Shown: in pieces, positions 7,133 to 14,578 of the stretch
How positions within the stretch are numbered: position 1 is the first letter of the stretch
Layout of the letters: the number at the start of each line of letters is the position of its first letter
Assembly: GCA_033722295.1 (NCBI GenBank)
Contig: JAWVZH010000075.1
Span: 1 to 14,579, forward strand
Direction of reading: 5' to 3'
DNA length: 14,579 nt
From: JAWVZH01 sp033722295
GTDB taxonomy: Bacteria > Bacteroidota > Bacteroidia > Chitinophagales > Saprospiraceae
Program-made: the position numbers and the translations under genes
The notes under the pieces: generated by a model
Databases searched by the model: none
Told to the model about the DNA's origin: nothing
What the model saw: the letters and a program-made list of their open reading frames with translations, nothing else

Positions 7133-8950
7133 TCAGGATGTGGCCTGTTCTTCTCGTTGATCTACAAACCACATTCTCATTTCCCCTTTTCCTTTGACAG
7201 TAACTGTGCCTCGGGACTCAAACACCAGATCGGGCTCATCCTTGATGAGGTGATATGTATGGTCGCTGATATTGACACGATCAACCTCACCCATTGATTC
7301 CATACGGCTGGCCACATTCACGGCATCCCCCCACATATCAAATTGAAATTTGGAGTCTCCCACCACTCCCGTCACCACGGAACCGGTATTGATACCCACC
7401 CGCATTTTGAAGTATGGTAGATCCTTATTCTTTTTCTCTTCTTCCATGCGCGAAATGAACGCCTGCATTTTGAGCGCTGCGTTGACGACCAACCGAGCTG
7501 ACTTATCCTTATTCGACGTCAATCCACCGGCTGCCATATAGGCATCACCGATCGTCTTGATCTTCTCGATCCCGAGCTCACGCATGATCCGGTCAAATTC
7601 CGTGAAATATCCATTCAATTCTGATACCAGATCGGACGGAGACATTTTGCTGGATATACCTGTAAAGCCAACAAAGTCGCTGAAGAGAATGGTCACGTCA
7701 TCCACCTGGCGGGCAGAGGCGTGTCCGGTCGCTTTTAATTCTTCGGCTACATCCTGAGGAAGGATATTCAAGAGCAGCCCATCCGATCTGTCTCTTTCTT
7801 TCTGAATGACTTTCCTGGCCTTTCTGACGACCACCAGGCGATTACCCAGGGCGAGCGCCGCCAATAAGATGCCGATCCCACCATACATATAGAGATTCCG
7901 TGTCCGGGCTAGTCTGGCTTTGCTCAGCTCGGAATTGAGGTTCTCCACTTTAAGCTCTTCGATCTGTCTTGCCTTTTTTTCCGCCTCGTACTTTTCCAGC
8001 ATGTCGGCCACTGCGGTGACCCTTTTTGCATCCAGTATTTTTTCACGAGCATTCACATATGTTCTAAGGAATTTAACTGACTCCTGATAATCACCAAGTT
8101 CATCATATGCAAAGTGTTTCGTATAATTCAAATCCGCTCTAGTCTCTATATTCTCAATGGTGTCATGCGTGTAATCAAGCGAATCAAGCAATCTCAAAGC
8201 TTCCCTTGGTTGAGCCCTCATCAGAGCGATATTGGCAAGATTAATAACATCCCTGATCTGGTCCGTTCTATCATTGACTCCTACCCCTACGACTGTGGCT
8301 CTGTGAAAACAGATATAAGCACTATCCAGATTGTTACTTGCCGCATAACAAGTTCCTAAATTGGATAATCCTTTTTGCATCCAGTCCTGTCGATCATATT
8401 CTTTGGCCAGATTGATCGCTTGTCTGAAGAAAGACTTAGATCTATTTATATCACGCAGGAAAAAACCAGCCTCTCCAAAATTATTCAGCAAGTTCAAGTA
8501 ATCATGAATATTTCTCTCATCATAATCCAGTAGTGGTTTGTATGTTTTTGCTATTGAGTCTACTCTTGAATAATCCTCAAGTAGTATTAATGTATTAGCC
8601 AATTTGGAAAGAAATTTTTCATAAACGTGAGAATCACAATTCTCTCTGACAGGTCTCTCCAGGTGAAGAAGGAGAGATAACGAAGAATCAGCCTTCCCAA
8701 TACTATTCAATGGCAGGACACTAATAATTTGTGAGGTCAGTGATCGGCAGGTATCTCCCTGTAAAAGAAAATAAAGGGAGATAAAATCCAATTTCGCCAG
8801 ACGCTCTTTTACTGGTAATGAGTTTGACTGCTCAAGTGTTACCAACTCATTATATACTTTCTGGACTTCACTTATAGTAACCAGATCAACTTGTCCGGAT
8901 AACACCTCTATCGCTCCTATCAGGACAATAAATATGACAAATCGGATCAT
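7133..8950 (-). CDS. TPR-repeat transmembrane adenylate cyclase (class III), copy 2
   Basis: A 605-aa predicted ATP-to-cAMP enzyme with the same order of parts as the copy at 892-2751. It has an export signal (1-19), a helical TPR-like sensor with degenerate repeats over about 30-300 (NLLNNFGEAGFFLRDINRSK near 153, GLSNLGTCYAASNNLDSAYI near 194), a coiled coil 300-350, a transmembrane helix about 353-374, the LLLNILP linker (392-398) and a cyclase domain 417-597. Metal ligands Asp425 (FSDF) and Asp469 (GDAYM), purine-selecting Lys465 and Asp538 (FDMW), and Asn545/Arg549 are all present. The sensor half differs strongly from copy 1 while the catalytic half stays similar, suggesting duplication followed by change of ligand. 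It lies 27 bp downstream of a 139-aa unknown gene and 43 bp upstream of the lipocalin-like gene, probably as part of one transcript. Confidence 0.92.
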   Translation of the reverse strand: MIRFVIFIVLIGAIEVLSGQVDLVTISEVQKVYNELVTLEQSNSLPVKERLAKLDFISLYFLLQGDTCRSLTSQIISVLPLNSIGKADSSLSLLLHLERPVRENCDSHVYEKFLSKLANTLILLEDYSRVDSIAKTYKPLLDYDERNIHDYLNLLNNFGEAGFFLRDINRSKSFFRQAINLAKEYDRQDWMQKGLSNLGTCYAASNNLDSAYICFHRATVVGVGVNDRTDQIRDVINLANIALMRAQPREALRLLDSLDYTHDTIENIETRADLNYTKHFAYDELGDYQESVKFLRTYVNAREKILDAKRVTAVADMLEKYEAEKKARQIEELKVENLNSELSKARLARTRNLYMYGGIGILLAALALGNRLVVVRKARKVIQKERDRSDGLLLNILPQDVAEELKATGHASARQVDDVTILFSDFVGFTGISSKMSPSDLVSELNGYFTEFDRIMRELGIEKIKTIGDAYMAAGGLTSNKDKSARLVVNAALKMQAFISRMEEEKKNKDLPYFKMRVGINTGSVVTGVVGDSKFQFDMWGDAVNVASRMESMGEVDRVNISDHTYHLIKDEPDLVFESRGTVTVKGKGEMRMWFVDQREEQATS

Positions 8951-8977
8951 TTTTAAGTCAGTATAACAACTAAGGAA

Positions 8978-9397
8978 CTATTTATTGTCCTTCTTAAATT
9001 GCCATTTCAAGTACTTTTTATCATCATCAACATTCGTCATTACCTCTACCACCATGTACTGGTCACCTTGAGGTGGTGGTCCACCCACAAAGGTACATAT
9101 AAACCAATTCTCACCACTTCCATTAACTGCCGGCTGACTTCTAATGACCGCAGTACCAGTATTACTATTTACATTAGCAGACTTCTCGTCACCGCCATCC
9201 CACGACAATTTCATATATAAGTTTTCATTGCCCGTAAAAAACTCAGGATCATTTTTAAGATATACTGTGGATGGATTAGCACTACTGGGGTCCTCCTTTA
9301 CCACTATGCCAGCATACTCGGCAGATTGGATGTGCTCAGGTGCGGTAGTTGGTATTAATTGATCAAATTGAACTTTATTATTCATTCCGTCACTCAT
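8978..9397 (-). CDS. Hypothetical 139-aa protein cotranscribed with a cyclase
   Basis: I do not recognise this family. The protein is soluble, without a signal peptide or membrane helix, and its strand-turn pattern suggests a small beta sandwich (STVYLKNDPEFF, NLYMKLSWDGGDEK, NWFICTFVGGPPPQGDQY, MVVEVMTNVDDDKKYLKWQF). It has one cysteine and a lysine-rich end. ATG 9397 is the first in-frame start; a second ATG at 9385 would remove only four residues. The gene ends 27 bp before cyclase 7133-8950, which supports cotranslation or a shared role, but a physical partnership is inference. It heads the minus-strand run, so its promoter should lie in 9398-9640; no convincing Bacteroidota -7/-33 pair was found there. 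Confidence 0.75.
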   Translation of the reverse strand: MSDGMNNKVQFDQLIPTTAPEHIQSAEYAGIVVKEDPSSANPSTVYLKNDPEFFTGNENLYMKLSWDGGDEKSANVNSNTGTAVIRSQPAVNGSGENWFICTFVGGPPPQGDQYMVVEVMTNVDDDKKYLKWQFKKDNK

Positions 9398-9641
9398 AAT
9401 TGGGTTTTTAGAGGTTATTAAAATAATTAGGTTAGAACTCCTTTAATATACAGACTTTCAATGACATAGCTGTTACCAAGCAGAGATCAGGGTCATAAAT
9501 TTTTATGTATAATATGTTGAGATTAAATGGGCGGCTACATCTCTAAAATGAAAATATCTTTCTCAAAAAAGTTTACATGAGCTCAAATCACATAAGCGAA
9601 CTCATACTTTATTCAGTCCATTACCGCTTAAATGCGATGTG

Positions 9642-10643
9642 CTACTTATCCGAAAGCAGATCCTTGAATCTGATACGGTAAATGTTCCCGAAGCCATTCT
9701 CAATGCCGCTGGCATAGGAACGCAGTTGATCCAGATGACCGATCGAGTCTTCCAGAGGTGCCATTCTTTCGCTGGTGAAATACAGGTAGTCCGCATCCAC
9801 GAAGGGGCAGTAATCCAGCGCGGAAGAATTGACCGGCGCCTCCAGATGGCGGGCCGTGCTCCATTGTCCCGAAGTATCCTTTTCACTGACATAGAGATCA
9901 CCGCCGCCCAAACCATCCTGGCGGCCGTATGAGGAAAAGATGAGGTATCTCTCGTCAGGGCTGATGAAGGCATTGAACTCATAGTATGCCGTATTGATCT
10001 CACCAGGTAAGGGAACAGGGGCACTGAATTTCTCATTTTCCCATTCGCACCGATAGATATCTTCGCGTCCCGGGCCTTCCTCACGGGTGGCGGTGAAATA
10101 CAAATGACCGCTCTCACTCAGGGAAGGATAAAATTCGTTTCCTGTTGAATTGATCGTGGAGTCCAGGGGCACAGGCTTCGACCATCCGTTTTCTTCACGG
10201 TCGCTGTACCAGATGTTATAATCCGAGCGCGTGCTGTCTCCGAAGATCGGCCGGTCGGAGGCAAAGTAGAGTCTTTGGCCTTCCAGATGGAAGAAAGGCT
10301 CTATGTCCTGGTATCTTCCTGAAATGTTCAGGATTTGAGATTCACCCCATCCCTCTTTTCCCTTTTTCACCGACACCAGGCATCTTCTGGTCTGTTTCTG
10401 GTCACCGAGCGTATAGATCATTTCCTTTCTATCCGGTGTGATCGCCAGGTCACGTTCGTAGAGGGGTGTGGAAATAATGTTCGGCTTGAAGATATGAACG
10501 GCATCCATCTTTTCTTCAGGATTCTCCTTTGGTTGAGAGTCCTCTTCATTTTTGTACACGCAGCCATTCAGCAAGCCAAAAAGAACAGCCAGGAAAAGGA
10601 AATATTTCAGGAGGGATCCAGTATTGCACCGTCGAAATAGCAT
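9642..10643 (-). CDS. PD40 beta-propeller lipoprotein
   Basis: A 333-aa predicted lipoprotein. I start it at ATG 10643; the frame also opens at TTG 10667, which would add eight residues, but the ATG gives a compact signal peptide (LLKYFLFLAVLFGLLNG before Cys28). At least five WD40-like PD40 blades follow: about 66-78 (DLAITPDRKEMIYT), 114-131 (EPFFHLEGQRLYFASDRP), 169-187 (YPSLSESGHLYFTATR), 221-239 (FNAFISPDERYLIFSS) and 276-293 (CPFVDADYLYFTSER). PD40 repeats form TolB-type propellers that usually bind proteins or glycans; substrate and partner are unknown. It is the last gene of a minus-strand run beginning with the DUF6090 gene, 54 bp after the 80-aa gene. No clear terminator follows. 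Confidence 0.88.
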   Translation of the reverse strand: MLFRRCNTGSLLKYFLFLAVLFGLLNGCVYKNEEDSQPKENPEEKMDAVHIFKPNIISTPLYERDLAITPDRKEMIYTLGDQKQTRRCLVSVKKGKEGWGESQILNISGRYQDIEPFFHLEGQRLYFASDRPIFGDSTRSDYNIWYSDREENGWSKPVPLDSTINSTGNEFYPSLSESGHLYFTATREEGPGREDIYRCEWENEKFSAPVPLPGEINTAYYEFNAFISPDERYLIFSSYGRQDGLGGGDLYVSEKDTSGQWSTARHLEAPVNSSALDYCPFVDADYLYFTSERMAPLEDSIGHLDQLRSYASGIENGFGNIYRIRFKDLLSDK

Positions 10644-10697
10644 GGAAGCAGGTTTGATGCCATACAAGTTAGTGGTTTCAGGTGATACCTGGCTGCA

Positions 10698-10940
10698 TCA
10701 CCTTTTAACGAGTGCCAGTCCGCCCACCAGAGCCCACACCAAGCCCGCTCTGATGAGGATGCAGATCAATAATTCCTCACCTTGCAAGACAGGATCCAGG
10801 ATCGCCACACTGGACACCAGACTCGCGTTCATCATGACGATCACCACCGGTATGATCTCACGAACAGCAAAGAGCCGGTATTTGCTGAACCTATTCTCGG
10901 ACAATAGTTTTTGTTTTATTCGTCCGAAGAATTTTATCAT
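10698..10940 (-). CDS. 80-aa membrane protein with a DUF6090-type N-terminal head
   Basis: The first 35 codons match the neighbouring DUF6090 gene at 83 of 105 bases by hand count (MIKFFGRIKQKLLSENRFSK versus MIKFFRQIRQRLLSDKKFSK). Similarity fades after about codon 39, within the first hydrophobic segment. The remainder has no visible DUF6090 sequence; it holds an acidic turn (LDPVLQGEEL) and a second membrane helix at 57-78 (ICILIRAGLVWALVGGLALV), ending in LVKR. It starts 14 bp after the DUF6090 stop. The hydrophobic residue pattern is kept, so it may be a real small two-helix protein, or the remnant of a tandem DUF6090 duplicate whose 3' part was lost and replaced. Function is unknown. 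Confidence 0.55.
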   Translation of the reverse strand: MIKFFGRIKQKLLSENRFSKYRLFAVREIIPVVIVMMNASLVSSVAILDPVLQGEELLICILIRAGLVWALVGGLALVKR

Positions 10941-10954
10941 CAGTTATTCTATCG

Positions 10955-11731
10955 TCAAGGGCATTTAGCTCCGAGAAGAGCTTTCAAAGAATGGATCTCC
11001 TGCAGCATTAAATTATATAACTCCACTTGTCTGGTATTGGCTCCAACGTATTCAAGGGATTCGTTCAGCAGCCGCCACCTCATCTGAGGAGATAGATTTG
11101 CTGGAGCCATGTCCTTGACACGCGCTCTGAGATCTTCGTCCAAACCCTCCTTGAATCTGCCGCTGGCGACAGATGCCAGGACAGAACCATTGGCAAAATA
11201 ATCATTGTGTGCGAATGAGATATCTACCGCATGCCTGCCATTGATCATTATGATACTCTTCAATTCTTCCACTTTATTGAAATACCGGTTGAGTGCCTTG
11301 GTGACCTCCTTATCACTTATAATATTAAGGTTGGCTCCCGACTTCAGGTCTTCATACGCCGAATTATTCGGGGCAAAATCAGAGTAAATGGCCTTAGTCG
11401 AAAGAGACACTTCCGTCGCGATTTGCGTGATGCCAACCTCTTCATCAAGGAGCATCCTGACCGCATGGTTTGAAGAGATCAGGCGATCTTTTGCAAGGTC
11501 CAGCAAACTCTGTATTTGCTCTTCATCCAGCGTGGCATCCTCCAGCAGCCTACAATAATATTCATTCTCCAGCTTGAGCTGTTTCCGATGATCGTTCCAG
11601 TCATTGAGTTGCAGGGCGATCAAAATACCGATGACCACCAGAACGATCTCACCGACAGCATAGAGCAGGTACTTGCTGAATTTTTTGTCGGACAGCAGCC
11701 TTTGTCTTATTTGTCTGAAGAATTTTATCAT
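10955..11731 (-). CDS. DUF6090 family membrane protein, intact
   Basis: A 258-aa protein of normal family length. The basic head (MIKFFRQIRQRLLSDKKFSK) precedes a single transmembrane helix at about 22-41 (LLYAVGEIVLVVIGILIALQ), then the conserved NDWND motif and a long, mostly helical soluble domain (45-258) with several amphipathic helices. Family function is not known. The topology suggests a cytoplasmic head and an external helical domain. It is followed after 14 bp by the 80-aa DUF6090-headed gene and then the PD40 lipoprotein, and preceded by a broken serine hydrolase gene whose stop is 82 bp upstream. The damaged relative at 4-870 shows that this window once had at least two full copies. 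Confidence 0.9.
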   Translation of the reverse strand: MIKFFRQIRQRLLSDKKFSKYLLYAVGEIVLVVIGILIALQLNDWNDHRKQLKLENEYYCRLLEDATLDEEQIQSLLDLAKDRLISSNHAVRMLLDEEVGITQIATEVSLSTKAIYSDFAPNNSAYEDLKSGANLNIISDKEVTKALNRYFNKVEELKSIIMINGRHAVDISFAHNDYFANGSVLASVASGRFKEGLDEDLRARVKDMAPANLSPQMRWRLLNESLEYVGANTRQVELYNLMLQEIHSLKALLGAKCP

Positions 11732-11813
11732 GAGTATTCAATTGCGAAGTTCAAAACCAGAAACCTCTTATTAACATATATCCCGTTTTCACAAAGCCGT
11801 GCATCATGTGCCA

Positions 11814-12383
11814 TTAATTTGGATCCAGGCTAGCTACCGCTTTTGTTATGAGCGCCATTCTGACCGGAAAACTATTACATCTTTGGTAGATCTCCTTGGT
11901 TTTATTAGCCGGGACAATGTCTTTCTCCGGGAATACCACAATGGCCTGACCCGGATATCCCAATGCGGTGTACGCATTATTGAATGCCGGAACATCCATG
12001 TCTTCAAAGAGCCACCACATATATCCATAACCTAAGCTTACGTCAAGATCTTTGAAATGCGGGTCATTGTTATCTATCTCCTCTGAAGTTGTCCTGTGCC
12101 TTAGCATTTCGTCCACCCAGTGTTCTGATATTATCTGCCCTTTGTTCCATTCACCTTTATTCAACATCAGCTGGCCGATCCTCGCCATATCCCTTGTCGA
12201 AAACCAAATCGGAAAAGCCAGATATTTTGAGATCGTTGAGTTACGATCTTTTTCCTGGAGACTTATGTCCCAGTCCTTCATACCCAGCGGTTTGGCCAGT
12301 TGCTCCTCCACCGCATCGACGATATCCCAGTTCGCTCTCAGATCCATTCCAGTTATCAAGGTATGCAAATGTGAGTACATCAC
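11814..12383 (-). pseudogene. Serine hydrolase (beta-lactamase/PBP-like), 5'-truncated
   Basis: The readable 189 residues match only the C-terminal half of the beta-lactamase-related serine hydrolase family (class C/AmpC-like fold). Recognisable blocks are AVEEQLAKPLGMKDWD (25-40), YLAFPIWFSTRDMARIGQL (54-72), GEWNKGQIISEHWVDEM (77-93), SLGYGYMWW (116-124) and NAYTALGYPGQAIVVFPEKD (136-155). The N-terminal half with the catalytic SxxK is absent, and the family YxN motif would be YSH (residues 3-5). The frame opens only at about 12428, and the added codons do not look like the family. Full-length relatives are about 350-450 residues. The divergent membrane-barrel gene begins 58 bp away, so a deletion or rearrangement probably brought it next to the cut end. 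The open GTG start at 12383 is unlikely to make an active enzyme. Confidence 0.85.
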
Positions 12384-12441
12384 GGTGAGATGAGTTACCC
12401 TTGTTGAACAATTGGACTTTAGAATCCTTTATTCAATTTAT

Positions 12442-13290
12442 ATGAATGCTATAAAAATCCTCCTTCTTCTCTTTTTAGTACCCACCACTTCCAATATTGC
12501 GATCGCGCAATCATCCGACACCTTGAAAACTTCAGACCAACTCAGTCTGCGAGCTGTAGCCGAACTCGGTTTTCTGGCCGTGGCCAGCCACCAGGTGCAG
12601 TTCGGCGAATCTGGCACTTACTTCGATTATCGTCGGGACGGTGGGCAAGATGTTTTGTTTCCCGTCTCCCGTTTGTCCCTGGAATTGCAATTTAATGAAA
12701 GGAACACCCTTTATTTTTTATATCAACCTTTACGTCTGGAAACACAGGTTCTTCTGGAAGAGGACCTGATTGTAGATGATCTGACATTTCCCGCCAATAC
12801 TGGAGTGAGACTTCTATACAACTTTCCATTCTATCGTCTGAGCTATACCCGCGAGCTATTTTGGAGAAATGATCGATTTGACCTGGCCATCGGAGGATCT
12901 TTACAGATCCGGAATGCTACTATCTCCTTCGAGTCCAATGACGGAACTCTCTTTCGGAGTAACAGGGATATAGGGCTGGTGCCCGCTCTCAAGATAAAGT
13001 CGCACACAGACCTGACTGAACGATTTTTTGCTGAACTTGAAGCCGACGGCATCTATGCACCGGTCAGCTATCTTAATGGGAGTGATAATGAGGTGGTTGG
13101 CGCCATTCTGGATGCCAGCTTACGCGTAGGGGTAGAATTCGATCAGCCAGTGACTGCTTTCCTCAATCTTCGTTACCTGGGCGGTGGCGCCACGGGCGAC
13201 TCAGAAGAGGGACCGGAAGATGATTACACCAAGAACTGGTTGCATTTTATGACGGTGACCGCAGGGTTCAGTTATGAATTTGGATCCTGA
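12442..13290 (+). CDS. Predicted outer-membrane beta-barrel protein
   Basis: A 282-aa secreted protein. I start at ATG 12442: it gives a good signal peptide (NAIKILLLLFLVPTTSNIAI, cleavage near AIA-Q at 22/23), whereas the frame also opens at TTG 12412 without benefit. The mature part alternates amphipathic beta strands and turns (LSLELQFNERNTLYFLYQPL, TGVRLLYNFPFYRLSYTREL, FDLAIGGSLQIRNATISF, ASLRVGVEFDQPVTAFLNLR, MTVTAGFSYEFG) and ends in an aromatic strand, FSYEFGS, as outer-membrane barrels do. About ten to twelve strands seem likely from the length. The function (transport, adhesion or structural) cannot be assigned. It is divergent from the truncated hydrolase and convergent with the cyclase fusion at 13529. 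Confidence 0.75.
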   Translation: MNAIKILLLLFLVPTTSNIAIAQSSDTLKTSDQLSLRAVAELGFLAVASHQVQFGESGTYFDYRRDGGQDVLFPVSRLSLELQFNERNTLYFLYQPLRLETQVLLEEDLIVDDLTFPANTGVRLLYNFPFYRLSYTRELFWRNDRFDLAIGGSLQIRNATISFESNDGTLFRSNRDIGLVPALKIKSHTDLTERFFAELEADGIYAPVSYLNGSDNEVVGAILDASLRVGVEFDQPVTAFLNLRYLGGGATGDSEEGPEDDYTKNWLHFMTVTAGFSYEFGS

Positions 13291-13528
13291 TATCATCGCT
13301 TCAAATATTCATATCCTCTCATCTAATATCACGAGTGGCCGTGTTTACTATGTGCTGATCATTTCAATTCGATGTGATCGATAAGCAGACGAAATTGCTC
13401 AGGCTTTTTATTCCCTATCAGTAGCCCAAACTCTTCCATATTAATGATCGAAATTAGGGTTAATGTGCATTCACGAAAATTTGCCAGTTATTTCATTTAC
13501 ATTCTTTAAATGAAGAAGATAGATTGAA

Positions 13529-14578
13529 CTATTCAAGCAAGGCAAATAATCGATATTTTTCATCAATGCCTTTGAGAGTGAACTCACCCAGATCATCAAA
13601 TTCCAATCCCGTGCCACCGAGTAAGTATCTAACGGTCATCGTTATAAGTATTTGACTTGGCTGAGCCTTACTCAAGACCCTCGCTGCAATATGAACAGCA
13701 AGCCCTCCAATATCATGTGTATCATAAATTTCACATTCTCCAATGTGAATGCCGGCAGTTATTTCAATATCAAGCTCTTTGACCTTCTCCTTTATGGACC
13801 TTGCACAGCGAATGGCTTTAGTGGGTCCATCAAAAGTCATTAAGAATCCATCGCCAGTACTTTTTATTTCTTTGCCACCATACCTTTTTAATTCTCTTCG
13901 TACTATTTGGTTATGCCGGTTTAAAACTTGCATCCACTTTTTATCACCTAATTGAGAGAGGTGCACGGTTGAAGCGGAAATGTCGGTAAAGAGAATTGTG
14001 GAGAGTACACGATCAAAAACTTCAATTGGTCGAACACCCGTAATAAATTCTTCAATTTCGGCAATCACCGAATAGGTGTCACCAACCCAGAATAAATGAT
14101 CAATACCCGGAAGTTCAACAAGCCGAGCATCAGGTATTCGCTCAGCAATGTATCTTGCTTCTTCGATCTTCGCATCCTTGTCTCCTGTTCTGTGAAGAAC
14201 CAGGGTAGGCACCTTTATTGAACTCAGGATATTTGTAATATCAGCATCGGTATTCATACGAGCCAGGGCAAGTGCTGCCCCGGGACTGGCGGCAGAACGT
14301 AGATATCGAGCCAACGATGCGTAATAATCCTTGTTGTCAGCCATTGATGGCATGATCCACTCCAATTCCATTTTTTCGGGATTTCCCCAATGCCTTTCAA
14401 TAGTTTGGTAGAACTTTTGACGTTCCTGATCTTTTGGTGCCCATGGGTAATCAGCGGAATATTTTCTTTTTGCGAATATCCCAAAGGTCACCAATGCAAC
14501 CGTTCGTTGTGGATAGGTTGCTGCAAAGAGCGCAGAAACAGTTCCTCCTTCTGAATGACCAAAAATGACTGCCTTTTC
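13529..14578 (-). CDS. Alpha/beta-hydrolase-adenylate cyclase fusion (partial, 5' end outside window)
   Basis: The frame stays open to the right edge, so the start lies beyond the window; the GTG at 14494 is internal. Numbering from the first whole codon (14578), residues 1-180 are the end of an alpha/beta-hydrolase: nucleophile elbow GHSEGG with Ser9, acid Asp133 (HRTGDKD) and His161 (GIDHLFW). Residues 190-349 are a class III cyclase domain: metal ligands Asp199 (FTDI) and Asp243 (STGDGF), substrate-selecting Lys239 and Asp289 (HDIGG), and His296/Arg300 (AVHIAAR), where the His replaces the usual Asn. The same architecture is known from the mycobacterial cyclase Rv1900c, whose Lys position, as I recall, is Asn; here it is Lys. 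It is soluble in the visible part. ATP-to-cAMP is the likely reaction; what the hydrolase domain does or binds is unknown. Confidence 0.92.
   Translation of the reverse strand, partial: EKAVIFGHSEGGTVSALFAATYPQRTVALVTFGIFAKRKYSADYPWAPKDQERQKFYQTIERHWGNPEKMELEWIMPSMADNKDYYASLARYLRSAASPGAALALARMNTDADITNILSSIKVPTLVLHRTGDKDAKIEEARYIAERIPDARLVELPGIDHLFWVGDTYSVIAEIEEFITGVRPIEVFDRVLSTILFTDISASTVHLSQLGDKKWMQVLNRHNQIVRRELKRYGGKEIKSTGDGFLMTFDGPTKAIRCARSIKEKVKELDIEITAGIHIGECEIYDTHDIGGLAVHIAARVLSKAQPSQILITMTVRYLLGGTGLEFDDLGEFTLKGIDEKYRLFALLE

Noticed and set aside
9398..9641. AT-rich gap expected to hold the promoter of the 139-aa gene and the end of the PD40 transcript
   Set aside because: I searched for a Bacteroidota TAnnTTTG/TTG pair and a terminator hairpin and found none good enough to report.
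10678..10690. Small hairpin caggt-gat-acctg upstream of the PD40 gene
   Set aside because: A 5-bp stem with a 3-nt loop and no U tract; not convincing as a terminator or operator.
13359..13439. A 26-codon minus-strand frame (MEEFGLLIGNKKPEQFRLLI, then DHIELK) after the cyclase fusion
   Set aside because: Plausible composition, but no recognisable family, no supporting start signal and very short.
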